Positions 17,008 to 25,131 of a stretch of 64,000 nt of DNA are shown piece by piece. Source of the stretch: Pseudarthrobacter sp. fls2-241-R2A-127 (GTDB lineage: Bacteria > Actinomycetota > Actinomycetes > Actinomycetales > Micrococcaceae); contig NZ_JARVSF010000013.1 in NCBI RefSeq assembly GCF_030209355.1, positions 186,001 through 250,000 on the forward strand, in the 5' to 3' direction. Under the pieces are notes generated by a model. That model did no database searches. It was not told the origin of the DNA and saw nothing but the letters and a program-made list of their open reading frames with translations. The position numbers and the translations under genes are program-made. Positions within the stretch are counted from its first letter, which is position 1. Each line of letters starts with the position of its first letter.

Positions 17008-17523
17008 TTGTCGGGACAGGTCATGGCACCACACAACGCGAATAGGCGGGACAACCGCATCCCTGGAATTGCAACATTGCGCCCCGGGCACCGCATCAGG
17101 GAAATACGCCAGGACCTCCATGACCGACACCCTGCCCGGGCCCGCTACCAGGTCATTGCTGCTCATCATCCGTTAGCCGGCGGGGCACCCCTTGTGCCCC
17201 CGGCCTCGGATGAATATCAGATCCGTCTCTACGCGCGGTCCCGCAGCGGAGACGTAAGGGTGCGACTCGCCGCGGTTAGGGAGGCCATAGCAACCTCACC
17301 ATATGTCTGGGAGGACCTTACCGACGATGGTGTGCGGGAATGGGTTGAGCCTTCGATTGAAGACGATGTGCTGTTGGCGGCTGCACTGGTGTCTCTGGGA
17401 ACTTTGAGCGCCGAGGAACGCCCTTATTTGGGCAAGTTCGTGGTCGAGGAGATCTACGAGATTCTGACAAGTGCAGAAGCGGCTTACTGGCACCGGGCCG
17501 TATCAGGCCGCCGCCGGCACTGA
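17008..17523 (+). CDS. Hypothetical protein, start uncertain
   Basis: Only the C-terminal 110 residues look protein-like (SGDVRVRLAAVREAIATS, LLAAALVSLGTLS), with a HEAT-like helical rhythm. The true start may be a GTG near 17192 rather than the TTG at 17008. No family is recognised. Confidence 0.35.
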   Translation: MSGQVMAPHNANRRDNRIPGIATLRPGHRIREIRQDLHDRHPARARYQVIAAHHPLAGGAPLVPPASDEYQIRLYARSRSGDVRVRLAAVREAIATSPYVWEDLTDDGVREWVEPSIEDDVLLAAALVSLGTLSAEERPYLGKFVVEEIYEILTSAEAAYWHRAVSGRRRH

Positions 17524-17593
17524 CCGAATCAGCCTGGTTCCGAGATCCTAAGCTCTCAGAGCGGACCAAACGTCGTTCTTGAACCTATGAAGC

Positions 17594-18067
17594 ATGGGCC
17601 TCTCGGCTGAACTCTGCAAGAATCACGGCATGGTCGACCGCACTGCGTCCGATGAGCACTACGTGCTTGACCTGTGCGATGGCGTCCTCGGCATGAGCAG
17701 CTGTCGCCAAGCGACGTTCGATTGGCTCCGCGGCGACCCGTCCCCTTTGCGACCCCTCGGCACCAAGCTACCCGTGGACGGCTTTTGGTCCGATCTCAAG
17801 CTCGTCGTCGAGTTCCAGGAGGAGCAGCATTCGAAGCCGTCGCCGTTCTTCGATCGGCGGCAGACCGTCTCTGGTGTCGGTCGCGGCGAGCAACGTCGCC
17901 TCTACGACGAACGCAAGCGCCTTCTTATCCCCGAACATGGATTGAAGCTCGTTGTGATCGAGAAGTCCGCGTTCATCGTCAAGTCGAAGCGGATCCGGCG
18001 CGACCCGACGAGGGACATTGCCGTGGTGCGCGCGCACCTCGGCAATGCGCAGCCAAAACGGCTCTAG
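17594..18067 (+). CDS. PD-(D/E)XK-like nuclease, orphan
   Basis: The 157-residue protein contains PVDGFW (Asp62) and, 11 residues on, KLVVEFQEEQH (Glu73-x-Gln75), the D...ExQ arrangement of small restriction-type or Vsr-like PD-(D/E)XK enzymes. A conserved-looking basic helix (GEQRRLYDERKRLL) and a beta strand (GLKLVVIE) follow. No methyltransferase neighbours it. ATG 17594 or 17630 could be the start; neither has a strong ribosome site. A strong terminator lies 94 bp downstream. It may be a defence nuclease or mismatch endonuclease; this is inference. Confidence 0.5.
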   Translation: MGLSAELCKNHGMVDRTASDEHYVLDLCDGVLGMSSCRQATFDWLRGDPSPLRPLGTKLPVDGFWSDLKLVVEFQEEQHSKPSPFFDRRQTVSGVGRGEQRRLYDERKRLLIPEHGLKLVVIEKSAFIVKSKRIRRDPTRDIAVVRAHLGNAQPKRL

Positions 18068-18161
18068 TGCCGACGTCGCCATCGAAGTGCTGTGACGCGG
18101 ACTCCGCTCTGGAATGCTGCCATCTGGGGCTTGCTATGACTTCGGCAGCCTTGTGAACAGG

Positions 18162-18202
18162 AAAAGAAGAACCGGTGCGAGTATGCACCGGTTCTTCTTT
18201 TT
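18162..18202. terminator. Strong bidirectional terminator
   Basis: A stem of 17 bp (AAAAGAAGAACCGGTGC and its complement, 6-nt loop) ends in T5 on the plus strand and T4 on the minus strand. It sits between the converging nuclease and lipoprotein genes. Confidence 0.85.
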
Positions 18203-18253
18203 GATCGGTAGAAGCCAATCAACGGCAGGACGAAAACCCGCGATGGATGAGCC

Positions 18254-19096
18254 TCAGACCTTTGCGCTGGCCGTGCAGTCCACGAGTGCCGAGGTGAAGT
18301 CCTTCGACTTCCAGATCTTCTTGTCCTCGTCCTTCGGCAGGAAGTCCGAGATCGATCCGGTCCCTATTGGTGCGCCGCCGGCGAGGAAGCGCAGCGTCTC
18401 CTGCGAGAACCCTGCCTGGAAGACGACGCCCGCCAGGCAAGCGCCCGAGGCTGCGTAGGTCTTCTTCTGATCCTCGTTCAGCGCATAGGAGGAGAACGTC
18501 GAAACGAGCCCCGCGGTCAGCTGTGAGGAGGAGTTGATGCTCGCGCCCTGCGGCACCGGGAACTTCGGCGTAAGATCCGGCTGCCGGGCCTGGGGGAGCT
18601 CCTGTCCCTGCTTCGGCGGCACGTAGACCTGATCCTTGCCGTCCTTGCCGTCCTTGCTGGTCGTGGCAAACGGGGCCGGGGTCGGCGGGATCACCGCGTC
18701 GACGCAAGCGTCGAACTTGTCGCGCAGCTCGGGGGAGAGCATGATCGCGGCGTCCATCGCGCTGACCTCGCGCAGGCCATTTGCCACCGCGGCGATGTCG
18801 TCGCTGCCCTTGCCCACGATGTAAGCCTGCGCGGCGTCCGAGAGCTTCTTGTCCTCTACGGCGCGGACCAGGCACGCGCCGCCGTCGGCGCTCTTGGCCC
18901 CGGTGCCCTGGAACACGAGCCGGTCCAGCGCCTTGCCGAGGTTCTCGCTGGTCACCTTCGCCGCGCTGGTGCTCGGGCTCGGCGATGGCTGCGCCGTCTC
19001 TGAACCGGCGGAGCATCCGGCGAGCAGGCTGCCCAGCACCGCCAGTGCGGCGGCGGACAATGCCGCCTTCCTCGTCATCGGGGTCTTCATCGCCAT
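18254..19096 (-). CDS. Secreted lipoprotein, unknown function
   Basis: The 280-residue protein has a basic start, a hydrophobic core and a lipobox (SLLAGC), so it should be lipid-anchored outside the membrane. A Ser/Pro/Thr linker follows. The body has four further cysteines (ACLVRAVED, FDACVDAV, GACLAG, LVDCTAS) that may form disulfides. ATG 19096 has CAGGAGAGG seven bases upstream. It could belong to a cell-surface part of the conjugation machinery, but nothing proves this. Confidence 0.7.
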   Translation of the reverse strand: MAMKTPMTRKAALSAAALAVLGSLLAGCSAGSETAQPSPSPSTSAAKVTSENLGKALDRLVFQGTGAKSADGGACLVRAVEDKKLSDAAQAYIVGKGSDDIAAVANGLREVSAMDAAIMLSPELRDKFDACVDAVIPPTPAPFATTSKDGKDGKDQVYVPPKQGQELPQARQPDLTPKFPVPQGASINSSSQLTAGLVSTFSSYALNEDQKKTYAASGACLAGVVFQAGFSQETLRFLAGGAPIGTGSISDFLPKDEDKKIWKSKDFTSALVDCTASAKV

Positions 19097-19148
19097 GGCC
19101 TCTCCTGTCGGGTCGATGTCTGCGCCGGATGGCACAGAGTCCGCATCC

Positions 19149-19164
19149 GACTGGTCTTCCAGTA
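19149..19164. promoter_or_regulatory. Degenerate copy of the 16-bp operator
   Basis: GACTGGTCTTCCAGTA upstream of the lipoprotein gene keeps both half-sites loosely and the dyad ACTGG/CCAGT. It is weak compared with the sites at 8765, 13211 and 32084. Confidence 0.3.
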
Positions 19165-19297
19165 CATCTTATCCGATAGGTCAATCGAATGGTCTATCGG
19201 TTGATGCGCGAAGAGCGACACAAAAGACGGCTGACAGAAGGTCTGCGCCAGGCCCTGGCGATGCCTGGTATCGCCAGGGGGCAGCTGGGCTGGGAGG

Positions 19298-19314
19298 GAT
19301 CAACGGAGTTGATC
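19298..19314. repeat. Cargo-gene palindrome (GATCAAC-GGA-GTTGATC)
   Basis: A 7-bp perfect stem with a 3-base loop, followed by CGGA, 107 bp before the next start. It belongs to the family described under findings. Confidence 0.65.
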
Positions 19315-19420
19315 CGGACGGGTGCTCGACGCGTCCCGAGCGCGTCACCCGGTCCCTGGGTGGGCCGGGTCGGGACGGCTTGCTGCGCCCGGACGACGCC
19401 GAGCGAGAGAGGGACTGCCA

Positions 19421-20071
19421 ATGACCCGGACGACTGTGCCGACGGACCTGATGCCGCGCTGCCAGATCGCAGACCCGCAGGTGCAGGAGCACCTGCCGTG
19501 CCAGCACCACGAGAGCGGCGGCGTGCAGTGCGAGAACCCCGATCCACACACGGACGATCACTGGATCTCGGAGCACACAATTTCCCACGCGCTGGCCGGA
19601 AACGGCTACGCCTGCACGGCGTTCGACCCCGCAGAGCCGGCCCGAGCCTTCCAAGGGCCTGTCCAGACCTACACCGAACAGCAGATGGTCGACGCGCTCC
19701 TGCGCTGCGCCGCGGATCAGGACAGCCTCCCGCGCAACGACTACATCCGCCGCAGACACGACGACGAACCATCCGCGCCGCTGCTGGAGCGCCGGTTCGG
19801 CTCCTGGAATGCAGCCCTGGAGAGAGCGGGCCTGAACACCACCGAGCAGCCGCTGCACTTCCAGGGCGCGACCACGAAGTGGACCGAGGAGATGATCCTC
19901 GACGCCCTGCGCGAGTGCTGGATCAAGACCGGCTCCATCGCCGTGCTCGCCTACGAGGCCTGGCGCACCGGCGGCACCGACGGCATTTGCCGGACCCATG
20001 TCCCGCCGGCGGCCACCATCCGGTTCCGGATGGGCAGCTGGTCGCGGGCCACGCAGCTCGCCGTGGGATGA
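19421..20071 (+). CDS. Protein with two homing-endonuclease-associated repeats
   Basis: The 216-residue protein has an N-terminal cysteine/histidine part (PRCQIADPQVQEHLPCQH) and two copies of a helical module: YTEQQMVDALLRCAADQDSL ... FGSWNAALERAGL, and WTEEMILDALRECWIKTGS ... MGSWSRATQLAVG. This is the pattern of the homing-endonuclease-associated (HNR) DNA-binding repeat. No nuclease domain is present, so it may be a DNA-binding protein or a nuclease remnant. ATG 19421 follows GAGAGGGACTGCCA. Confidence 0.65.
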   Translation: MTRTTVPTDLMPRCQIADPQVQEHLPCQHHESGGVQCENPDPHTDDHWISEHTISHALAGNGYACTAFDPAEPARAFQGPVQTYTEQQMVDALLRCAADQDSLPRNDYIRRRHDDEPSAPLLERRFGSWNAALERAGLNTTEQPLHFQGATTKWTEEMILDALRECWIKTGSIAVLAYEAWRTGGTDGICRTHVPPAATIRFRMGSWSRATQLAVG

Positions 20072-20144
20072 GCCGGCGGCCCTGACGCGGGTGGCTGCCA
20101 TCCCGCTCATCCCACTGACCGCACACAGACCGAAGGACTCCATC

Positions 20145-20456
20145 ATGACGATCGCCCGCCCCCTCCATGACGTCATCGACGACGCACGGCCGTCGGACGC
20201 CATCGCACAGCAGATCCAACTGCAGGCCGCCGCTGCGCTCCTGCCCGAACAGGAGTGGTGCGGCGGCTGCACCCCCGGGGACGATCCGGTGCCCGATGTC
20301 GAGGGCGGCATCCCTGGCATGCCGCAGGACGTCGTCCTGCGTACGACGGAGCCGCTGCCGCTGCCCGCGGCCTGGAAGGCCGCCTGGGGCCCGGCCCCGC
20401 TCTACGACATCGCGTACCTCGCCTGTGGGCACACCGTTGCCCGCCGGGCCTCCTGA
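20145..20456 (+). CDS. Small CxxC protein
   Basis: The 103-residue product starts at ATG 20145 after GAAGGA. It has EWCGGCTPG near residue 37 and LACGH near the C-terminus, so it may bind one zinc. Function unknown. Confidence 0.55.
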   Translation: MTIARPLHDVIDDARPSDAIAQQIQLQAAAALLPEQEWCGGCTPGDDPVPDVEGGIPGMPQDVVLRTTEPLPLPAAWKAAWGPAPLYDIAYLACGHTVARRAS

Positions 20457-20477
20457 CCCGGGGCAGGGATGCAGCGA

Positions 20478-20492
20478 CGCAGCGCAGCTGCG
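20478..20492. repeat. Cargo-gene palindrome (CGCAGC-GCA-GCTGCG)
   Basis: A 6-bp perfect stem with loop GCA, 50 bp before the start at 20543; same family as at 19298. Confidence 0.55.
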
Positions 20493-20542
20493 CCGGGGGA
20501 CTCATCGACTGAACCACCGACCAGCGAAGGAGCGTCCCGCTC

Positions 20543-20833
20543 ATGCCCATGACACCACTACAGAGCTGGGCCCTCATCGTGCTGCTCGCCGTCTTTGTGC
20601 TCGGGCTCATCTGGCTCTACGCCGAGGCCGAGGCTGCGCTCCGGCGCAGACATACAGACAAGGCGGCAGCACAGCAGCCGCAGGCCGAGGAGGCAGACAG
20701 CTCGCTCGTTCCCATTCCTGTACCCACCGCCCGCCCGACCCTTCGTCTCATCCAGGGGCAGGGCCACCAGGGCTCCGCGAGGTCCCGTCGCGGTCCCGCC
20801 GAGGTCTACGACTGGGCCCGCCGGGGAATCTAA
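20543..20833 (+). CDS. Small single-pass membrane protein
   Basis: The 96-residue product has one N-terminal helix (SWALIVLLAVFVLGLIWLY), then a charged, Pro-rich cytoplasmic tail. ATG 20543 follows GAAGGAGCG. Function unknown. Confidence 0.6.
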   Translation: MPMTPLQSWALIVLLAVFVLGLIWLYAEAEAALRRRHTDKAAAQQPQAEEADSSLVPIPVPTARPTLRLIQGQGHQGSARSRRGPAEVYDWARRGI

Positions 20834-21035
20834 AGAGACCCCTTCCGGCCCCCCTGGCCTCCTGCGGGGCTGGGTCAAGACTTCATGCGGCCCACTGCCG
20901 CACCACGAACAGCCCCGGGCCGTCGCGAGAAGCGCCGGACACACCGTTCCTGCCGCAGCCCGGCAACGAAGCCACGGCGGCCCGGGGTCAACAACCATTC
21001 ACCTGCCTGTGCAGGCATCGAAAGCGAGAAGAACC

Positions 21036-21356
21036 ATGGACCAGACCATCGCACCGCCCGTCATCAAGCACAGCGTCGCCGTCGACTTCGGCGTCATCGA
21101 GCTCACGGGCACCCTGCAGCACGCCGACGCCCAGCGCAGCCTCGTACTCCTGACCGACGAGGCCCCCGAGCGCATCTCGGTGAACCTCGAGGCATATGGC
21201 CTCGTAGCCGGCCCGGGGCGAGTGTTCATCAAGGACTGGTCGGAACACGCTGGCCTGGCCGAGCGCCTGCAGGAGGCGGGGCTCGTGCGCATCATGCGCT
21301 CCGTGACCGTCGGTCCGTTCGCCTCCACCGCCCACGAGGTCGAGGTCACGCTCTGA
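21036..21356 (+). CDS. Hypothetical protein, 106 aa
   Basis: A soluble alpha/beta protein with no recognised motif. The start is ATG 21036 after GAGAAGAACC. The stop overlaps the next start by one base (TGATG), so the two are coupled. Confidence 0.6.
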   Translation: MDQTIAPPVIKHSVAVDFGVIELTGTLQHADAQRSLVLLTDEAPERISVNLEAYGLVAGPGRVFIKDWSEHAGLAERLQEAGLVRIMRSVTVGPFASTAHEVEVTL

Positions 21357-21595
21357 TGGCCGCGGACACCCATGCGCTGAGCGTCCTGAAGCTGAGCACC
21401 GGCCACCTCGAGAAGATCGAGCAGCTCCAGGGACGGATGCTCGCCCTCGGCGAGGAACAGCTGGAGGTCGAGCGCCGCCAGCTCGAGGCCCAGGACACGC
21501 AGAACGTCCTCGCCTGGCTGCAGCTGCAGCAGGCCCAGGGGCATGCACCCGACCCGACGCTCGTGGACCTGGTCCGCCGGCGGCTGCGGATCTGA
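21356..21595 (+). CDS. Small coiled-coil protein, 79 aa
   Basis: Nearly all helix with heptad character (HLEKIEQLQGRMLALGEEQL). It is coupled to the preceding gene through TGATG. It may pair with that product; unknown function. Confidence 0.6.
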   Translation: MAADTHALSVLKLSTGHLEKIEQLQGRMLALGEEQLEVERRQLEAQDTQNVLAWLQLQQAQGHAPDPTLVDLVRRRLRI

Positions 21596-21614
21596 AGCAG
21601 ACAGGAGAAACGCC

Positions 21615-21878
21615 ATGGACAACATCATCGAGAGCACCGGAGTCCTCATCGCCACTCTTGCCTTCATGATCTGCCTCGCGTGGCTGGGCTGGTTGCTGTT
21701 CCGGAGACGGTTCCCGAACCGGGACGGGCAGATCGCGTACCTGGAGGAGGACTACCGGCGGGCCTGCGAGAGCGGAGACGTGGCCGCGGCCGATCAGATC
21801 GAGGCTGAACTCTGGGATCTGGGGGCAGCACCGGGCTGGCCTTGGGCCGGGCGTACCGGGTTCGATCAGCGCAGCTGA
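21615..21878 (+). CDS. Small membrane protein, 87 aa
   Basis: One N-terminal helix (GVLIATLAFMICLAWLGWLLF) followed by a soluble acidic helix-rich tail. CAGGAGAAACGCC precedes ATG 21615. It is third in a small operon with the two preceding genes. Confidence 0.6.
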   Translation: MDNIIESTGVLIATLAFMICLAWLGWLLFRRRFPNRDGQIAYLEEDYRRACESGDVAAADQIEAELWDLGAAPGWPWAGRTGFDQRS

Positions 21879-22010
21879 TGCGGGACCCGTGATGCAAGGG
21901 CATCTGGGATCAACGCAGTTGATCCGGAAGGAGCACTGAGGAGCGCTCGATCAGCACAGCTGATCCGAGTCTTCATTCGAAAGATCATCGTCTGATCAGC
22001 ACAGCTGATC
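21864..22010. repeat. Cluster of four cargo-gene palindromes upstream of ssb
   Basis: GATCAGC-GCA-GCTGATG (21864), GATCAAC-GCA-GTTGATC (21908), GATCAGC-ACA-GCTGATC (21949) and an identical copy at 21994. The first overlaps the end of the 21615 gene; the rest fill the 232-bp gap before ssb. Confidence 0.7.
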
Positions 22011-22110
22011 CGGATGGGGGTCTGAGAGACAACCGAACACTTCAACTCACCATCGCGCGCGGAGCAGGGACACTGCCCGCGCGTTTCGTGCACAACGAGG
22101 AGAAATACTC

Positions 22111-22602
22111 ATGTCGAACCCCCGCAACTCCGCCACCGTCATAGGCCGCCTGACCAAGGACCCGGTCGTCTTCAACAACCAGGACGGCTCCAAGAAGGTC
22201 GCGTTCACCCTGATGGCCGACCACAACTACACCGACAGCCATGGCAACCGCGGCGCTGACGCTGTGCCGGTCGAGGCCTTCGTGCGCGCGACCACCAACG
22301 GCATCGGCCCGTTCGCGAGCATCCACAAGGGTGACCTCGTGGCCGTGAACCTCAAGCTGCGCCAGGACCGCTACACCAAGAACGGTGTCGAGGTCTTCGA
22401 GCTCAAGGCAGTCGTCGAGGACATCACGTTCCTCGAGCCCCGCTCGGTGACCCAGGCCCGCGTGAACGAGCGCGTCGCTGCCGCCGAGGCGCAGAACCAG
22501 GCCCTGCAGACCCAGCCGGCTCCGGCTCCCGTCGCAGCCGCTGCCGCACCGCAGCCGGCCGTCGCCAGCGCCGTCCACAGCGAGGAGCTGCCCTTCTCCT
22601 GA
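22111..22602 (+). CDS. ssb: Single-stranded DNA-binding protein
   Basis: The 163-residue protein has an OB fold (SATVIGRLTKDPVVF ... VEAFVRATT ... GDLVAVNLKLRQDRYT) and an Ala/Pro/Gln linker. It ends in SEELPFS, a form of the acidic SSB tail that recruits replication proteins. It coats ssDNA in plasmid replication or during entry by conjugation. AGGAGAAA precedes the start. Four palindromes lie upstream. Confidence 0.92.
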   Translation: MSNPRNSATVIGRLTKDPVVFNNQDGSKKVAFTLMADHNYTDSHGNRGADAVPVEAFVRATTNGIGPFASIHKGDLVAVNLKLRQDRYTKNGVEVFELKAVVEDITFLEPRSVTQARVNERVAAAEAQNQALQTQPAPAPVAAAAAPQPAVASAVHSEELPFS

Positions 22603-22675
22603 GAAGCGCGCCCCGCACCCAGCACAACCCACAACTGAATAACAACCGAATAGGCGGCTCACGCACGCCGACAGT

Positions 22676-22710
22676 CCCCGTCCGAGGAGCCTCGCGCTGC
22701 TCGGACGGGG
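22676..22710 (+). terminator. ssb terminator
   Basis: Stem CCCCGTCCGAG/CTCGGACGGGG with a 13-nt loop, then ATCTGCTTT. Confidence 0.75.
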
Positions 22711-22777
22711 ATCTGCTTTCGCTGGCCGCCGTCCTGCCCTGCCCCCAACGTCATCAGCCAAGAGAAGGAGTTCCGCC

Positions 22778-23038
22778 ATGCAGATCGTCGCCGACGCGAC
22801 CGTCGAGGCCACCGATCACGACCAGGCCCTGCACGCAGGGCTCACCGCCGTCGTCGGCTCGGTGATCACCGACCACCCCGGACCGGATGTCGAGGCCATG
22901 GTCGACGACGTCGTCACCGCCGTCATCCAGAAGCTGCGCCTTCACGCCAGCCAGGTCTTCGTCGCCGATCACGGCGGCACCCGCCCCGTGGAGCGCTTCC
23001 GCACCGTCACCGGGCGGATGGACCTGGAGGACGAATGA
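22778..23038 (+). CDS. Hypothetical protein, 86 aa
   Basis: Soluble acidic protein after AGAAGGAG. Its stop overlaps the next start (ATGA), so the two are coupled. No motif recognised. Confidence 0.6.
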   Translation: MQIVADATVEATDHDQALHAGLTAVVGSVITDHPGPDVEAMVDDVVTAVIQKLRLHASQVFVADHGGTRPVERFRTVTGRMDLEDE

Positions 23039-23265
23039 GCCTGGTCCAGCAGCTCGAGCCCGCCGCCGAGGTCCAGCCGGCTGCCGGGCTTCCCGCGGCG
23101 GCGCGGATCCTCGCCGAGACGTATCCCCGGATCGTCGACTTCGACCCCAGTGGGATGACGATCGAAGAAGTGCACTACTTCCTCGGTGAGTCGGCTGCCG
23201 TCGCCTTCTTCCAGTTCCTGGTCCTCACCAAGCGGTGCAAGGCCGCCGTCGGGATCCGGCGCTGA
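23035..23265 (+). CDS. Hypothetical protein, 76 aa
   Basis: Coupled to the preceding gene by a 4-bp overlap. The core IEEVHYFLGESAAVAFFQFL is helical and ends in a basic tail. Unknown function. Confidence 0.55.
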   Translation: MSLVQQLEPAAEVQPAAGLPAAARILAETYPRIVDFDPSGMTIEEVHYFLGESAAVAFFQFLVLTKRCKAAVGIRR

Positions 23266-23312
23266 GAGCTTCCGTGCAGAGCGGTTCGATCCCTCCGTGG
23301 CTCCGGCCCCAC

Positions 23313-23369
23313 CAGCGCCCCGCGCGCCCTGCCCTGCCCTCCCGGCAGCAGCGGCGTGGCGGGGCGCTG
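23313..23369 (+). terminator. Hairpin terminator
   Basis: Perfect 11-bp stem CAGCGCCCCGC/GCGGGGCGCTG followed by TCTTTT. Confidence 0.75.
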
Positions 23370-23408
23370 TCTTTTCGTTCAGGTTTCGTTCGTGGCCTGT
23401 GTGGAGGG

Positions 23409-23425
23409 GATCGGCACAGCCGATC
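23409..23425. repeat. Cargo-gene palindrome (GATCGGC-ACA-GCCGATC)
   Basis: Perfect 7-bp stem followed by CGGAT, 59 bp before the start at 23484. It is identical to the copy at 26225. Confidence 0.65.
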
Positions 23426-23483
23426 CGGATCTGACGACGAAGGACAACGTCCCCGTCCTGCCACACTTCACTGGAGGTCCGCC

Positions 23484-23621
23484 ATGTCTGGTCTCAGCTG
23501 CCCCAACGATGGCGTGCCGATGGAGTCCGACGCCCCCGCCACGGCCCGCGAACGGGCCGGCCGGCGCGGTTGCGCCTGCACCCACACCTGCCCGGAGTGC
23601 GGCTACTCCGAGATCCGCTGA
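23484..23621 (+). CDS. 45-aa zinc-ribbon peptide
   Basis: ATG 23484 follows CTGGAGG. The product has CPNDG near its start and CACTHTCPECGYSEIR at the end, likely a one-zinc ribbon. It has its own palindrome upstream and sits 27 bp before the next start. Confidence 0.55.
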   Translation: MSGLSCPNDGVPMESDAPATARERAGRRGCACTHTCPECGYSEIR

Positions 23622-23648
23622 TCACCACCCATCGACCGAGGAGGGGCC

Positions 23649-24062
23649 ATGTCGACCTCCGTGCAGCACCGTCATCACCGCAACCACGACCACACCCTCA
23701 CCGGCTTCCTGTCCGCCGTCGCAGCGGTCTTCCAGGAGCTGAACGCCGCCGACGACGCCGACGAGCTCGAGCGCCACGTCGGCTGGGTCTCGCACTCGTG
23801 CGAGCCGGACTACCAGGTGCTCGTCGAGCTGATCGGCCCCGCGCCGGGCCTCGCCCTGCAGCTGGTCATCGACCTGGACATCGACTCGACGGTCGCCTCC
23901 GCGCAGATCGTCGGCACGGCCGATGACGAGTCGTTCACGACGGACGTCGAGGTCGGAGTCCGGTTCCTGTCCCATCTCGTCGAGCACCACCTCGCGCCAG
24001 CGGCCAGGCCGTGCGACGGCTGCACGGCTCCGGACTCCCTGCGGGCACCGACCTGGAAGTGA
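23649..24062 (+). CDS. Hypothetical protein, 137 aa
   Basis: Acidic protein with a His-rich N-terminus (VQHRHHRNHDH) and a terminal CDGC. Ribosome site GAGGAGGGG. Unknown function. Confidence 0.6.
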   Translation: MSTSVQHRHHRNHDHTLTGFLSAVAAVFQELNAADDADELERHVGWVSHSCEPDYQVLVELIGPAPGLALQLVIDLDIDSTVASAQIVGTADDESFTTDVEVGVRFLSHLVEHHLAPAARPCDGCTAPDSLRAPTWK

Positions 24063-24128
24063 GTGGCGAACGGCTCCTCGTCCCTTTCCTCACAACCCCT
24101 CGCCGGCTCCTTCCCGGAACCGGCCCAC

Positions 24129-24274
24129 GGCGCTCTAGCTCAGCGGCAGAGCACTCGGCGTTCTGACTGCCCGCGGTTCGATTCCGCATCAATCCCTGGT
24201 CAGGCAGACCCAGGCTACAGGCCCGTTGCAGGGCGACGCACGAGAGGTCACGGGTTCGATCCCCGTGAGCGCCA
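24129..24274 (+). tRNA. tRNA-like gene with an interrupted anticodon arm
   Basis: The acceptor stem is perfect (GGCGCTC 24129-24135 with GAGCGCC 24267-24273). The D arm (GCTC/GAGC), a 5-nt variable loop AGGTC and the T arm (ACGGG-TTCGATC-CCCGT) are all in the right places, with discriminator A24274. The anticodon stem pairs only four bases (CTCG with CGAG) and encloses about 81 nt in place of a 7-nt loop. The extra DNA contains a second T-arm-like GCGGTTCGATTCCGC. It may be a disrupted tRNA, a fusion of two tRNA genes, or an interrupted tRNA. No CCA is encoded. The anticodon cannot be assigned. Confidence 0.5.
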
Positions 24275-24336
24275 CAGACCCAGGGTCGTACAGGCCCGCG
24301 CGATCCATCAGCTGCACCAGCCAGGAGGGCAATGCC

Positions 24337-24645
24337 ATGACCGACACCATCACCCCCGCCTTCCTCGACATCGTCAAAGACGGCGGTCCTGCGGTCCAGG
24401 AGGCTCTGTTGCGCTCGACCGAGCGCCACCGCATCCTCGGCGGCAAGAGCGCCCGGATGCTGCGCCGGGGCGACCGGGTCGCGCTGCGCGACCTGAACCC
24501 TGATCTGGATGGCGGCACAGCCGTCGTCCAGCAGGTGCGGCCCTCGGTGGGCAGCACTGTCCACATCCTCACCGTCGGCGGTGAGGCCCACCTCGTCCGC
24601 GGCTCGCGCCTCGTGCTCGTCGCCCGCGGACCGGAACAACCCTGA
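24337..24645 (+). CDS. Hypothetical protein, 102 aa
   Basis: Ribosome site CCAGGAGGG. The C-terminal half (GDRVALRDLNPDLDGGTAVV) reads like a small beta-barrel. Unknown function. Confidence 0.55.
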   Translation: MTDTITPAFLDIVKDGGPAVQEALLRSTERHRILGGKSARMLRRGDRVALRDLNPDLDGGTAVVQQVRPSVGSTVHILTVGGEAHLVRGSRLVLVARGPEQP

Positions 24646-24662
24646 CCAGCAAGGAAACCGCC

Positions 24663-24965
24663 ATGTACACCGGACCCATCAGCAACGGCATGCTGCTCGG
24701 CATGACGCACAAGGGACGCAGCGCATTGATCCGCGAGCTCAGCCCGGACGTGCGCCGCAAGCTCGCACACATCGCCTCGCTCGGTGCCGAACAGGAGACC
24801 AGGAAAGCCGCAGAGCACTTCGACGCTGGCCGGCGTGTCTGGGCCGGTAACAGGCTCGACCACGCCCAGTCACTGAGCCGGCTCGCTGCTGAGCTCACGG
24901 GCGAGCCCGACGGCGTCTTCATCGTCGAACCCATCGACTCCGGATCCGTCGCGGCAGGCAACTGA
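24663..24965 (+). CDS. Hypothetical protein, 100 aa
   Basis: ATG 24663 follows AAGGAAA, 17 bp after the preceding stop, so probably same operon. Soluble and helical, no motif recognised. Confidence 0.55.
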   Translation: MYTGPISNGMLLGMTHKGRSALIRELSPDVRRKLAHIASLGAEQETRKAAEHFDAGRRVWAGNRLDHAQSLSRLAAELTGEPDGVFIVEPIDSGSVAAGN

Positions 24966-24976
24966 TCTCTCTCACT

Positions 24977-25026
24977 GGACCCCTGGCACCGAGCGCATCG
25001 CTCAGGGCCGGGGGTCCTGTCTTTCT
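24977..25026 (+). terminator. Hairpin terminator
   Basis: Stem GGACCCC/GGGGTCC with a structured inner part, followed by TGTCTTTCTCTTT. Confidence 0.7.
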
Positions 25027-25037
25027 CTTTCCGGAAC

Positions 25038-25054
25038 AGCCAGCACAGCTGGCT
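25038..25054. repeat. Cargo-gene palindrome (AGCCAGC-ACA-GCTGGCT)
   Basis: The stem sequence differs from the GATC type but both arms changed together, keeping the pairing and loop. 78 bp before the start at 25132. Confidence 0.6.
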
Positions 25055-25131
25055 CGGGCGTGCCCGTGGAGAAGCACGCCTGCCACCCCGGCCAGAGCGC
25101 CCGACGACCACTCCAGCAAGGAAACCCCACC

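Noticed and set aside
24159..24239. Group I intron in the tRNA-like gene
   Set aside because: The insert is about 81 nt, far too short, with no group I core pairing visible.
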